The notes beneath the pieces are model-generated. The model was not told the origin of the DNA and did no database searches. It saw only the letters and a program-made list of their open reading frames with translations. From Bacteroidales bacterium (GTDB taxonomy: Bacteria > Bacteroidota > Bacteroidia > Bacteroidales > PXBB01), in contig JAQVVM010000016.1 of assembly GCA_028698995.1 (NCBI GenBank), positions 1-64,000 of the forward strand: a stretch of DNA of 64,000 bases, read 5' to 3'. Position numbers and translations under genes: made by a program. How positions within the stretch are numbered: position 1 is the first letter of the stretch; each line of letters begins with the position of its first letter. Of this stretch, positions 1 to 10,341 are shown piece by piece.

Positions 1-1
1 A

Positions 2-106
2 ACTATTTATAAAGTAAAAGCCACATCAGAAGCAGGCGTAGTATCACATATCATTTTAATTACCGAAGAACAGAAATACTTATCAAATCTGTTTCAATTT
101 GGGTGA
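2..106 (+). CDS. C-terminal fragment of a CDS entering from the left edge (…YKVKATSEAGVVSHIILITEEQKYLSNLFQFG*)
   Basis: Open frame from base 2 to TGA at 104-106; truncated by window start; no family recognised. Confidence 0.45.
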   Translation, partial: TIYKVKATSEAGVVSHIILITEEQKYLSNLFQFG

Positions 107-155
107 CCCAGTGTCGAAGTCAGGAGCACTATAAAAACCTTTACAAAAAATAAAT

Positions 156-641
156 TTATTGTTTAATGACTGAAATGGTTTCTCTTACAGAATTTCCATT
201 AAAAAGGTCTTTTACAATAGTCCATTCTTGTTTTTTCTTATTATAGTCCTTTACGGTAAATATATAATCAACCCATGTTGATTCTAAAATTGAAATGATA
301 AGCATTTCTTTGTTGTCGTCATGCACTTCGTAGGTGGCTCCATAATCTTTGGTAAGAAATGCGGAGGAATAATTTATCAACACATAAGCTTTGCTTGGAG
401 TGCCATGATAAAAGTTAAAGTACCCAAGGGTATCAGATGAATAAGTAATTGTAGAGTCGGAAGTCGCATCGTAATTTTTATAATAGGCAATTTCAACATC
501 TGTTATTTTCCATGGCCCTGAGCGCTTTTCAAGGTAATAATCCTCTCCGCATGACATCATTAAAAAGAGAGACACAAAAATTGCAGTTAATGCTGCACTA
601 TTAAAGAATGATTTTTTCATAAATAAAATTTTATTATTCAC
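156..641 (-). CDS. Putative lipoprotein of unknown function
   Basis: ORF with hydrophobic N-terminus and lipobox-like LFLMMSC. Confidence 0.7.
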   Translation of the reverse strand: MNNKILFMKKSFFNSAALTAIFVSLFLMMSCGEDYYLEKRSGPWKITDVEIAYYKNYDATSDSTITYSSDTLGYFNFYHGTPSKAYVLINYSSAFLTKDYGATYEVHDDNKEMLIISILESTWVDYIFTVKDYNKKKQEWTIVKDLFNGNSVRETISVIKQ

Positions 642-1386
642 CTAAAAACAGGCCTAAACTAAATTGTATAATTGATTGACGGTTGGATGAAGACATATAT
701 GCGCCCTGATAGTCCCAACTATTTCCTGAGGTAAAAGAGGACCAATCCAGACCAATTTCTGTGTAACCATTATCATTAGGTTTACTAAGATCAGAAATTG
801 AGGCTGTAGGTAAAACTGAATAAGCCTGAGAAAAACCAATAGATGCATATAGAGGAGCATAGGTAAAATTAACTTTAAATCCAAGTCCTATAAGCATATT
901 CATACCCGAGAAAGTTCCGTCAAGTAAATAGTTGCCATAAGATTTATATTTCCCAAAATAGTTGATATAAGCATCAAGATCTAGGCTATTAATGCCACAT
1001 ACAACAAAAGTACTGAAGCTTAAAGGACTTTCTCCAAAAGTAAAACCAATATTTGAAATGTAGTTATTCAGTCTTAAATCAAATTGTCTGGCCGAAAAAT
1101 CAGTGAGCTTAACAGGGTCTGTTGAAACAGTTAATTTATTAAAGTAAAATCCAAAGTGAAACATCTCGTAAAGAAGGTCTCCGCCATACATATAACCTAA
1201 GCCGGATCCCGGAAGCTTTAAATTACTGCTATTCAAGCCATTATAACTCTCAGCAAAAGTATTGAAATCTTTATATTTAATAAATGAATAGCTTGGACCT
1301 CCATAAAAGGACAGGCCAATAGGCTGCGCTTTAGCAGAAAACGCAACAATAAATAATAACAAAGAGAGGATACATATTTTTTTCAT
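634..1386 (-). CDS. Secreted/outer-membrane hypothetical protein (beta-barrel-like)
   Basis: Signal peptide …FSAKAQ, aromatic-rich alternating strands; overlaps the next ORF by 8 bp. Confidence 0.65.
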   Translation of the reverse strand: MKKICILSLLLFIVAFSAKAQPIGLSFYGGPSYSFIKYKDFNTFAESYNGLNSSNLKLPGSGLGYMYGGDLLYEMFHFGFYFNKLTVSTDPVKLTDFSARQFDLRLNNYISNIGFTFGESPLSFSTFVVCGINSLDLDAYINYFGKYKSYGNYLLDGTFSGMNMLIGLGFKVNFTYAPLYASIGFSQAYSVLPTASISDLSKPNDNGYTEIGLDWSSFTSGNSWDYQGAYMSSSNRQSIIQFSLGLFLGE

Positions 1387-1388
1387 GG

Positions 1389-2093
1389 TTATTTATTTGT
1401 GTTTAATAAAACAAAAAGCGACAAACCAAAATTAGATGGTTTAAATGAATAAAAACTAAGTGTGTTATCATCCGCAAACTCTTCTGTTCCTATTGGAATA
1501 GCATAATATGCTCGGAGTCCCAAAAAACCGGGCATGTAGTCAAAGTATATTATAACACCTCCTGTTATGTTCATCAAGTCGGAAAAAACAATTTTATTGC
1601 CGTATAAAGTGCCCTTATTTTTGCTCCATTTAGTACTTTTATAAACTCCAACAGGTGTTCTTTTTGTAAAAAGCTTAAAACTGCCAATATCAAGACCTGC
1701 GCCAATAGCAAATTTGTTCAACTTAATGGCATTTCCCCAAAAGATGGTGTTGTATCTGGTTTTAATACCCAATTTCCATTCCTCGTTTGAAAGTGGTTCG
1801 GTAAAGGTTGATTCATTTTTAGAATGTCTGAAAAGCCATTCAAAATCCATTTGCCATAACCCCGAAAAAGATCTGAAGCCAATAGCCGGTCCATGTAAAA
1901 TATCTCTGTATTTGAAATCGGCCCCGTATTGCTGATCGTATAAGTACATGGTTGATTTCAAATTTCCCAAACCCGGTGAATATTTTCCCATGCCGTATCC
2001 AAAATAAAAGCTGGAGCCATTATCTCCCTTTTGAGAAAATGCTGCAAAGGAAAAAATAAAAATAAAATAAAAGAGAAGTGTATGTCTTTTCAT
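1389..2093 (-). CDS. Secreted/outer-membrane hypothetical protein (beta-barrel-like)
   Basis: Signal peptide …AAFSQ, barrel-like composition; same operon. Confidence 0.65.
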   Translation of the reverse strand: MKRHTLLFYFIFIFSFAAFSQKGDNGSSFYFGYGMGKYSPGLGNLKSTMYLYDQQYGADFKYRDILHGPAIGFRSFSGLWQMDFEWLFRHSKNESTFTEPLSNEEWKLGIKTRYNTIFWGNAIKLNKFAIGAGLDIGSFKLFTKRTPVGVYKSTKWSKNKGTLYGNKIVFSDLMNITGGVIIYFDYMPGFLGLRAYYAIPIGTEEFADDNTLSFYSFKPSNFGLSLFVLLNTNK

Positions 2094-2266
2094 GATGATT
2101 TTCTGTGTTTTTTTTACAAATATTGTTGTGTTTATTGTTCTATTAATATAAAAAAGACGATGTAACTAATGTCTCTTTACTTCAATAGAAATACTTATGT
2201 AAAATTACAAAAAAAAGGAAATATCTAAAACCACATTATCAAATTTCTCCAAAAAAATTAAATTAT

Positions 2267-2274
2267 TATCTTTG
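2267..2274 (+). promoter_or_regulatory. Bacteroidota -7 element TATCTTTG (with TTTC 19 bp upstream at 2244-2247)
   Basis: Matches TAnnTTTG consensus upstream of the ATG at 2310. Confidence 0.55.
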
Positions 2275-2309
2275 CTTCAATGATTTGAAAAGACAAATTA
2301 AAATTATTT

Positions 2310-4295
2310 ATGTGTGGCATTTTTGGTTTTTATAATTTTTCATTAAATAACTTTAAAGTAAATAGCAAGGCTTTTCATATTTTATTTAAAGAATCCCATT
2401 CCAGAGGAAAAGAAGCTTCAGGATTTGCTGCTATAAGTAATAAAGACCAGATTTTTTGTATAAAATCTGATTTGGATGGAAGAAAGCTTTCAAAAACAGA
2501 AGATTACAAAAAAATCATTAAAGCACTTGAAAATGAATTTATTCTTGCTGCAATTGGTCATTCGCGCATTGCAACACATGGTTCACAACTTTCGCATGGT
2601 AATAATCAACCTGTTTTTTCTCAGGACAATGAAATCTTTGCTGTTCATAATGGCATTATTACAAATGCTGACGTAATTTGGAAAGCCAGTGGGAAGGAAA
2701 GCCCTTCTCCGGAATTGGATTCCATTTCTTTAATTGAATATTACAGGCATTTGCTTATAAAATACTCAAAAACACAAGCCTTATATCAAATTTACAATGA
2801 AATCGAAGGTGCAGCAAGTATTGCTGTTTTGGATACTAGTGACAACAGTTTAGTACTGGCAACCAACACAGGCTCTTTATATTGTCTCATTCATAAAAAA
2901 ACGAATACCCTATACTTTGCATCAGAAAAAATTTTCTTCAAACCCTTACTTAAATTGTTTAAAATTCCTAACGATGAGGTAAAACATGTTATTCCAAAAT
3001 CCGCTATAATAGTAGAAAACAATACGTTTCATTGTGCAGATATTGGTTCATACTCTTGTGATAATGCACCTTTTATAAGGCGACAGCCAAATCAATCAAT
3101 AAAAATTATTGATTTCAGTTCTCCGAAATTACAATCAGATGCAAAAAGTTTATACGTTATTAAAAACGACATTGAAAAGCTAAAGCAGCATGACTTTGAT
3201 TACGAAAAAATCTACAGTTTAAAAAGGTGTACAAGATGTATCCTTCCTGAAACAACCCCATTTATTAAATTTGATGAAAATGGGGTATGCAATTATTGTC
3301 ATGAGCAAAAACCCATCAAATACAAAGGTATTGAAGAGCTTAAAAAACTAGTTGAAAAATACCGTAAAACGAATGGAGAACCTGACTGTTTGGCGGCTTT
3401 CAGTGGTGGAAAAGACAGTTCTTACGGTCTTCATTTTTTAAAGAATGAGCTGGGGTTACAGCCATTGGCTTATACTTACGACTGGGGAATGATTACTGAT
3501 ATAGCCCGAAGAAATCAGGCAAGAATTTTGGGAAAACTTGGTATAGAACACATTATTGTATCTGCTGATATAACCAAGAAACGAAAACATATCAGGCAAA
3601 ACATACGCGCATGGCTTAAAGACCCACACCCGGGCATGGTAACACTATTTATGGAAGGAGATAAACAATGTGAATTTTACGCAGATCGCCTCAAGAAAAA
3701 ATACGATATAAAACTGATGTTTTTTTTCAGGGGAAATGAGCTTGAAATAGATGAATTTAAAACAGGACATTGTGGGGTAAAAGACGCAGATCCCGGAGGC
3801 GTAATCCATCATCTCGAAGCATGGAAAAAATTAAAACTGCTGACTTTTTACAGTTTAAAATATTTTCAAAATCCCTCCTATTTTAACGCGTCTTTTTTTG
3901 ATACCTCTTTAGCCTTTTATACAACCTACATAAAAAAACACCATTATGTTTTTCTGTGGCATTATATCCCCTGGGTTGAAAGCGAGATATTATCAACTCT
4001 TAAACATTCCTATAATTTTGAATTACCGAAGGAAACTCTTCAAACCTGGCGTACAGATGATGGCACTTCAGCTTTCTATAATTACATTTATTATCATGTG
4101 CAGGGATTTACCGAGAATGATTCATTTCGGTCCCGTCAGATAAGAGCAGGAATAATGGATAGGGCAACAGCTTTGGAATTAGTACACAAGGAAAACAAAC
4201 CCCGTTACGAAGCCCTGCGATGGTATTTTGATGTGGTTGGCCTTGATGGTGATATGGTTTTGAGTAAGGTTGACAAGATGGAAAAAATGTATTAA
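2310..4295 (+). CDS. Class II glutamine amidotransferase domain fused to a WbpG-type N-acetyl sugar amidotransferase (PP-loop ATPase)
   Basis: N-terminal MCGIFGFY (Cys2 nucleophile), HNGII; middle CTRCILPETTPFIKFDENGVCNYC; PP-loop AAFSGGKDSSYGLHFL. Confidence 0.85.
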   Translation: MCGIFGFYNFSLNNFKVNSKAFHILFKESHSRGKEASGFAAISNKDQIFCIKSDLDGRKLSKTEDYKKIIKALENEFILAAIGHSRIATHGSQLSHGNNQPVFSQDNEIFAVHNGIITNADVIWKASGKESPSPELDSISLIEYYRHLLIKYSKTQALYQIYNEIEGAASIAVLDTSDNSLVLATNTGSLYCLIHKKTNTLYFASEKIFFKPLLKLFKIPNDEVKHVIPKSAIIVENNTFHCADIGSYSCDNAPFIRRQPNQSIKIIDFSSPKLQSDAKSLYVIKNDIEKLKQHDFDYEKIYSLKRCTRCILPETTPFIKFDENGVCNYCHEQKPIKYKGIEELKKLVEKYRKTNGEPDCLAAFSGGKDSSYGLHFLKNELGLQPLAYTYDWGMITDIARRNQARILGKLGIEHIIVSADITKKRKHIRQNIRAWLKDPHPGMVTLFMEGDKQCEFYADRLKKKYDIKLMFFFRGNELEIDEFKTGHCGVKDADPGGVIHHLEAWKKLKLLTFYSLKYFQNPSYFNASFFDTSLAFYTTYIKKHHYVFLWHYIPWVESEILSTLKHSYNFELPKETLQTWRTDDGTSAFYNYIYYHVQGFTENDSFRSRQIRAGIMDRATALELVHKENKPRYEALRWYFDVVGLDGDMVLSKVDKMEKMY

Positions 4296-4436
4296 GCCCA
4301 ATGTCTTGTTATTTCCATCATTAAAGGTTTTATAAATAGAAAACACGCAAGACGGATTTGACAGGTTTCAGCGTCTTTACAACATTAAAGTTTTTGCTTC
4401 GGATTCAGTAAATTTATGTGCCAAAAACATTGACAT

Positions 4437-5894
4437 TCATTCTTTCGGTGGAAATAAAAAAGTTGTTACAACAGCTACAAGCATCGAAAACACAAACGTC
4501 ATTACTAAGCACGATACCCATTTCTCAAGCCCTGATTCAATCCAAAAAACAGTAAAGATAATGCCACCAATAATGGTACAAAGAGCTGCTTTGGCATGAA
4601 ATCTTTTCCAAAAGAGTGTGAGCATAATGACCACCGAAAAAGTGTCGCCAATACCTGCCCAAACATATTTTACAATATTATAAATCAGATTTTCTTTAAA
4701 AATAAGGGCAAAAACAAAAGCTGCAACAGCAAGTACCGTTGTTAAAATCCTTGAAATCAGAAGTTTCGAAATTTTAACTTTCCTTTTAAACAAATCGGGG
4801 GTGATAATATTTTCACTCATTTCTGTAGCGACTAAAATGAGAAGAGAATTTGCAGTTGATACGATAGCTGCAAAAACACCTGTTATAAGTATGGCAGCAA
4901 TAATATTTGGAAATATCTTAAACAAGACTGCCGGCATTATAGCTTCTCTGTCTTTAAGGGCAGCTGATTCGGGACCGAAAATAGCAATGCCAATCCATCC
5001 AAGCATTAAAGCACCTGTATAAGCTGCTACTGTCCATAAAACGGCAATATTTCTGGCTTTTCTTGCTTCTTTCTCATTTTCAATAGCCATAAACCTTACA
5101 GCTAGTTGTGGCATACCCCCAAGATAACCAAACATCCAACTGAACCCACTGATAATAATGACACCGGTACCAAATCCTTTTGTTAGACCAGTAATCTGAT
5201 AATAGGCAGGACCTGCTTTTTGCAAAGCCTCAGTGATGGAAGCAGCGTAAACATCGGGGTTATTACTTATGTACCAAATTCCAATAATAGGAGCTATAAC
5301 AAGTGTTATAACCATAAGTAAAGCCTGAATTACATCGGTGTAAACCACACTCTGAAAACCTCCGTAGATAGTATATGGAACAACCAAAAGCACAACAATC
5401 ACAATAGACCAATGAATATCAATATCAATAATCTGAGTGAATGTCTTACCTCCCCCTATAAACTGTGCTCCGATATAAAAGAAAAAGAAAAATGCAACAA
5501 CCAGACTTCCTACAATTTTTATATAAACACCTAATTGGCCATGTCGCTTTGAAATATAATCCATGAATGTATTGGCGTTATACTTTTGAGCTTCTTTTCT
5601 TAATTTACGAGCAATAAAAATCCATCCCAAAATGATTCCTGAAGCACAACCCAGCGCAGTCCACGCCTCTGCAATTCCCAATGCATAGGCTGCACCCGGC
5701 AGACCTAGCAATGCCCAGGCTGATTCTCCTGTTGCACGTTCTGAAAGTGCTGCTGCCCATCCAGGCAAATGTCGTCCGGCAATGGCATAGTCTTCTGAAT
5801 TTTTAACTTTCCTCCCTATGTAAAAGCCATAGGAAACTATTAAAACCATATAGGCTATCATGACAATAATGAGCTCTAACTGATTCGCTTCCAT
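4437..5894 (-). CDS. Sodium:solute symporter family protein (PutP-like)
   Basis: Multi-TM protein with SSS-family N-terminus (GRHLPGWAAALSERATGESAWALLGLPGAAY). Confidence 0.9.
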   Translation of the reverse strand: MEANQLELIIVMIAYMVLIVSYGFYIGRKVKNSEDYAIAGRHLPGWAAALSERATGESAWALLGLPGAAYALGIAEAWTALGCASGIILGWIFIARKLRKEAQKYNANTFMDYISKRHGQLGVYIKIVGSLVVAFFFFFYIGAQFIGGGKTFTQIIDIDIHWSIVIVVLLVVPYTIYGGFQSVVYTDVIQALLMVITLVIAPIIGIWYISNNPDVYAASITEALQKAGPAYYQITGLTKGFGTGVIIISGFSWMFGYLGGMPQLAVRFMAIENEKEARKARNIAVLWTVAAYTGALMLGWIGIAIFGPESAALKDREAIMPAVLFKIFPNIIAAILITGVFAAIVSTANSLLILVATEMSENIITPDLFKRKVKISKLLISRILTTVLAVAAFVFALIFKENLIYNIVKYVWAGIGDTFSVVIMLTLFWKRFHAKAALCTIIGGIIFTVFWIESGLEKWVSCLVMTFVFSMLVAVVTTFLFPPKE

Positions 5895-5905
5895 TCAAGT
5901 AAGTT

Positions 5906-7096
5906 TTAGTTTATTTCATCATCATTTTCAATTGAAGTCATAGACCGGATTGTGTCAGAAAGTGCTTCAAACAAAATATCAGAAGCAAGTTTATGCCCAT
6001 CTGTATTGAAATGGGGATCAATCTCGAAATAAAGTGTTTTTTTTGTTTGAATATATGTATTTCTGAAAGTTTCAAGCATATCAATACATATTATTTGATT
6101 TTCCAGACAATATTGTTTCAAAATTTTATTGGGTTTATAAATATCAATGTTTTCGGGTAAATACCCCAGTTGTTTTAATGCTTTTTCTCTACGCTCATCA
6201 TCAACCTGCTCACGTGTTGGTACAATGAGAATAACGATGTTTTCAACTTTGGTTCTCACACTGTCTAATACCCTAAAAGTTTCTGCCCATTTTAATTCAT
6301 AATCATGGGTGTAATCCTTTTTTAGAATATCAATGACATAGCTTCCAATAAGCCCAGAAGCAATACCATTTTTCTGAAGGAAAGTTTGTATAACGGGTAT
6401 AGATTTTAAACGGTCCACTATAAAGGAATAAAGATGTACGTGTCTTCTTAAAAAATCTTTATAATGAGTTGTTGATTTATTTTCTACAGATTGATTCTCT
6501 TTTATTTCTGAAACGGGTTGTTCATTGTTTTCGGCAGAGGTGGTATCAACATTATGCTGTGGTTTAAGCTCTATATCATCAATATCGTTTCCCACGAAAA
6601 AACTTAATATTACCATATCAGGGTCATACTTCATGCCTTCTTCAGTGAGCACCTCAAGGAATTTTTGTGGTCCAGTACCGGGGATTCCGGCTTTGATAAT
6701 TTCAATTTCAGGACTGACTCTTTCATTTAATAATTTTTCAAAAATTGACAGATAAGACTCTTCCAATTCGACACCGTGGCCAAAAGGAAAGGAATCTCCC
6801 AATCCCAAAATTCTGAATTTCCCATTTTTCTCATAAGGTCGTTCAGTATCTCTAAGACCTTTGGAATTGATTTTAATTACCCCTTTCAGTTCTGATTTTG
6901 GAAATGCTCCCTCAAAATTTGGGCTCATAAGTGTTACCCTTGAGTTATCAAACATCTCTTTAGGGTATTGAGCCAAAGTGTACATGCCCTGGTTACCAAA
7001 AATTCGCAATCCTACTTCAAGAAGGACCAAGATAATAATAAAAGTAAGTAATAAAACAGAAATATTAATTACAAAATTTTTAAGTTTTTTTTTCAT
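5906..7096 (-). CDS. SGNH/GDSL hydrolase family protein, membrane-anchored
   Basis: N-terminal TM; GLGDSFPFGHGV block I, GxND (FFVGNDIDD), C-terminal DPHFNTDGH. Confidence 0.8.
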   Translation of the reverse strand: MKKKLKNFVINISVLLLTFIIILVLLEVGLRIFGNQGMYTLAQYPKEMFDNSRVTLMSPNFEGAFPKSELKGVIKINSKGLRDTERPYEKNGKFRILGLGDSFPFGHGVELEESYLSIFEKLLNERVSPEIEIIKAGIPGTGPQKFLEVLTEEGMKYDPDMVILSFFVGNDIDDIELKPQHNVDTTSAENNEQPVSEIKENQSVENKSTTHYKDFLRRHVHLYSFIVDRLKSIPVIQTFLQKNGIASGLIGSYVIDILKKDYTHDYELKWAETFRVLDSVRTKVENIVILIVPTREQVDDERREKALKQLGYLPENIDIYKPNKILKQYCLENQIICIDMLETFRNTYIQTKKTLYFEIDPHFNTDGHKLASDILFEALSDTIRSMTSIENDDEIN

Positions 7097-7116
7097 TCAA
7101 AATAAAATTTTTCTAT

Positions 7117-7716
7117 TTACTTACAGTTCTTTTGTATTTCTTCATAAGCTTGAGTATAACCAAGCTCTCCTGCTCTGCTTAAGCTCAGGCAGCCTTCTTC
7201 AATCTGTCCGAGTTTAATTTTTGCCATCCCCATTCTGTAATGAGAATTGGGATAATCTGGATTTATCTCCAACGCTTTTGTATAATCGAGAATGGCACCC
7301 CTATAATCTTCTAAAAAGAATTTGCACAACCCTCGATTATGATAGCCACCAATTTCTCGTGGATCAATTTCGATGACTTTATTGAAAAAACGTATTGCTT
7401 CAGTATAATTTTCTTTATAATAATTGCAATTCCCCTTTAGAAGATAAGAATATACAAAGTCGGGAAATTCATTAATGAGCCTGTCTGCATAAATCAGAGC
7501 CTCATCGTATTTGCCTTCTTTGGTAAGAAGCCACCCTTTACAATACAAAGCATATTTAGATTCCGGATCCATATTTATAATAGTATTGCGCATCTCTTTA
7601 GCTTTATCCAGTTCCAGATCAAATGATTGAAGAAATAATTCCTCAACTGTTGCCTGTGCATTAACATAATGTAAAGTCAGAATAAAAAGCGCAAAAAACA
7701 GAATAACTTTTTTCAT
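7117..7716 (-). CDS. Secreted TPR-repeat protein
   Basis: Signal peptide and TPR repeats (AIRFFNKVIEIDPREIGGYHNRG…). Confidence 0.85.
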   Translation of the reverse strand: MKKVILFFALFILTLHYVNAQATVEELFLQSFDLELDKAKEMRNTIINMDPESKYALYCKGWLLTKEGKYDEALIYADRLINEFPDFVYSYLLKGNCNYYKENYTEAIRFFNKVIEIDPREIGGYHNRGLCKFFLEDYRGAILDYTKALEINPDYPNSHYRMGMAKIKLGQIEEGCLSLSRAGELGYTQAYEEIQKNCK

Positions 7717-7825
7717 GATTAAAAATTTAAAATTAATACTTCAATTTATTATATTTCAGCAAAATAAACCTGTTGAAAGCTATTGCAAATTTAATTTATT
7801 TTCTTTACATCAGAGGTATTTTATA

Positions 7826-7845
7826 ATTTTACAAAATTGTAAAAT
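7826..7845. promoter_or_regulatory. Perfect 9+2+9 palindrome ATTTTACAA-AA-TTGTAAAAT just upstream of the PAP2 start
   Basis: Read directly; ends 7 bp before ATG 7853. Confidence 0.4.
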
Positions 7846-7852
7846 TTAGGAC

Positions 7853-8638
7853 ATGAAAAAATGGTGGCTGTTAATATTTTATGTTGTTGTTGTTTTAAAC
7901 ATCCTGAAGGCACAATCCGATAGTACTGAAACATCTGTTGAATTAAATACAAGCTGTGGTTCCTATATCAAATCTTATATAAGCGACAGCAGAGATATCG
8001 TTAGATCTTTAGCTTTAAGTCAGCCCAAAGAATGGCTTTTTTACAGTGGTTTAGGAATAGGATGTGCTGTTTCGTATAAGTATGAATATGAAATAAATGA
8101 TTATTTTCAAAAAAACCAGCATAAGTCAATAAGTCTCTTTACACAAAATGTTATTGATCCCTATTTTGGGAAGGAACTTCTTGGAGGTGTTTTAATTTTT
8201 ACGGGTGTTTCTGCCATCTTAAAGAAAAACGAAGCAACCGAAACCGGATTAAATGCACTTAAAGCAGGGCTGTTAACCGGCGCTATTGTTTTTGGAGCCA
8301 AAATGTCCATTCAAAGAGCAAGGCCTTATATGTACGAAACATTTCCGTATAAAAGGAATCCGTTTTCAGACGATTTTCAATCATTCCCATCCGGTCACTC
8401 TGCCAATGCTTTCTCTATTGCTACTGTTTTTTCAGAAGCTTATAAAGATGAATACAGGGCTGTGCCATATATCTGCTATTCACTTGCGGGACTTATTGCC
8501 ATTTCAAGGGTTTACGACAATAAACATCATATATCGGATATCATAACAGGTAGTGCAATTGGATATTTTGTAGGCAGGCTTGTTTCACATAAAAAAAACT
8601 GGCATAAGTCATACAAACAAAAAATAAAGGTATTGTAA
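7853..8638 (+). CDS. PAP2-family phosphatase
   Basis: KxxxxxxRP (KMSIQRARPY), SFPSGHSANAFS and SRVYDNKHHISDIITG motifs. Confidence 0.9.
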   Translation: MKKWWLLIFYVVVVLNILKAQSDSTETSVELNTSCGSYIKSYISDSRDIVRSLALSQPKEWLFYSGLGIGCAVSYKYEYEINDYFQKNQHKSISLFTQNVIDPYFGKELLGGVLIFTGVSAILKKNEATETGLNALKAGLLTGAIVFGAKMSIQRARPYMYETFPYKRNPFSDDFQSFPSGHSANAFSIATVFSEAYKDEYRAVPYICYSLAGLIAISRVYDNKHHISDIITGSAIGYFVGRLVSHKKNWHKSYKQKIKVL

Positions 8639-8655
8639 TTCATACAATACCTTTA
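8625..8655. terminator. Bidirectional terminator-like hairpin, 13-bp perfect stem TAAAGGTATTGTA/TACAATACCTTTA, 5-nt loop, overlapping the PAP2 stop codon
   Basis: Inverted repeat between convergent genes. Confidence 0.75.
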
Positions 8656-8690
8656 CATCATGTATTAAAATCAAACTAAACACTAATCAT

Positions 8691-9323
8691 TTATTTTTTT
8701 CCAAGGTAGCTCGCAACACCATCGTGTGTAGGCTTCATGGCCTCTTCTCCCTTTTTCCAGTTGGCAGGGCAAACTTCGCCATTTGCTTCAAAATACTGAA
8801 GCGCATCAACGATGCGTATGGCTTCATCAACACTTCTTCCCAAAGGTAAATCGTTAACTAATTGATGGCGGACAATACCTTCCTTATCAATTAAGAATAA
8901 ACCACGGTAAGCTACTGGTGCTCCTCTAAATATCATTTCACCATTTTCATTGTAATCATATTCTCCCGCCAGAACACCATAATTTTCGGCTATCGCTTTG
9001 GTTAAATCTGAAACTATAGGAAATTTTACACCCTTAATTCCTCCTTCTTTTAACTCTGTATTAAGCCAAGCCCAATGAGAAAACTTTGAATCAATTGAGC
9101 AGCCGATTACAGCGACATTTCTTTTCTCAAACTCATCAATTTTATCCTGAAAAGCTAAAATTTCTGTAGGACAAACAAAAGTAAAATCTAAGGGATAGAA
9201 AAAGAAAATTACATGTTTTTTCCCAAGAAACTGTTCCAATGAAAAATTTTCAACAAACTCACCCCCATTTGTAACTGCATCGGCATGAAACAATGGAGCC
9301 TTTTTACCAACTAATACTGACAT
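8691..9323 (-). CDS. 2-Cys peroxiredoxin (AhpC/Prx family)
   Basis: FYPLDFTFVCPTEILAFQ, C-terminal GEVCPANWKKG. Confidence 0.95.
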   Translation of the reverse strand: MSVLVGKKAPLFHADAVTNGGEFVENFSLEQFLGKKHVIFFFYPLDFTFVCPTEILAFQDKIDEFEKRNVAVIGCSIDSKFSHWAWLNTELKEGGIKGVKFPIVSDLTKAIAENYGVLAGEYDYNENGEMIFRGAPVAYRGLFLIDKEGIVRHQLVNDLPLGRSVDEAIRIVDALQYFEANGEVCPANWKKGEEAMKPTHDGVASYLGKK

Positions 9324-9429
9324 AATTCTAATATTTTTAAATTTTATTATTCTTAACTATTTTTTACAAAAATAAATAATAGTTTTTATTTAGAATAAAT
9401 AAAAAAAGGATAAAATTTGTTAAACTGTG

Positions 9430-10248
9430 TTAAAAGTGTGCTATGGCAGCGAATGCACCTGCCACCATGGTGATGAATTTAATAAAGTTAAACCTGTGAT
9501 TTTCATCGGTTTCGAAGAGAATCGTTGTTGAAATATGCAGGAAAATACCAACAACAACAGCCATAATATAATTAAAGAAAATGGATGCATTATCAGTTAT
9601 TAAGGTTCCGGTAATATGAGTTGTAAGTGCTCCTGCAGGTGCTGATAGGGCAAAAATGAACAAGAATGATATGGCTTTAAATTTTGGCACATTGCTTTGT
9701 ATCATAAGCGACACAAGAACAATTGAGATTGGGATATTATGAATGATGATACCTGTGAGCAATCTGTTTTGTAGTTCATAACTACTCAGTCCGTTAGCCA
9801 ATGGCATCCCTTCAAGGAATGAGTGTAGAAAAAGGCCAATAAGGACGGGTATAAAGGCTATTGATTTTTCGGAATGACCGATTTCGTGGTTGTGATTGGT
9901 AGCGCGATGATGGTGACTTGTATGCCCGTGCTCTATACCTTTTGTGAGATAATCGAGAACGAGCTGAAAGAAGAAACCGGCCAAAATTAGAAGTCCAATA
10001 ACATGGGACATCATGCTGTTTTGGTTTTGATGAAATTGCTCATCGTGGGCACAAGCATCGTGGGGGGCTTGAGTAACAATAGAGCTGTAAATCTGCGGTA
10101 CAAGTTCATTGAACACGAGAGATATAAGGTAGGCTCCACTGAAAGCCACTAAAAGTTTAAGAAATTTTTCATTAAGCTTTAAGTAAAAAACACTGATACC
10201 GGCTATTATGACAGGAAGAAATAAGCCAAAAAAAATTTCGATTCTCAT
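9430..10248 (-). CDS. ZIP family metal transporter
   Basis: Histidine-rich loop (HGHTSHHHRATNHNHE) and TM motif HSFLEGMPLANG / IIIHNIPISI. Confidence 0.85.
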   Translation of the reverse strand: MRIEIFFGLFLPVIIAGISVFYLKLNEKFLKLLVAFSGAYLISLVFNELVPQIYSSIVTQAPHDACAHDEQFHQNQNSMMSHVIGLLILAGFFFQLVLDYLTKGIEHGHTSHHHRATNHNHEIGHSEKSIAFIPVLIGLFLHSFLEGMPLANGLSSYELQNRLLTGIIIHNIPISIVLVSLMIQSNVPKFKAISFLFIFALSAPAGALTTHITGTLITDNASIFFNYIMAVVVGIFLHISTTILFETDENHRFNFIKFITMVAGAFAAIAHF

Positions 10249-10341
10249 TATAAAAAGATTGTAATTGTGTAAATCTCAATTAAGTGATATAATACAAAGT
10301 TATATTATTTAGTTTTTATATTTAGAATTTTTCTAAATAAT

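Noticed and set aside
654-1935. ORFs 654-884 (-) and 1714-1935 (+)
   Set aside because: Overlap better ORFs that have signal peptides; likely shadow frames
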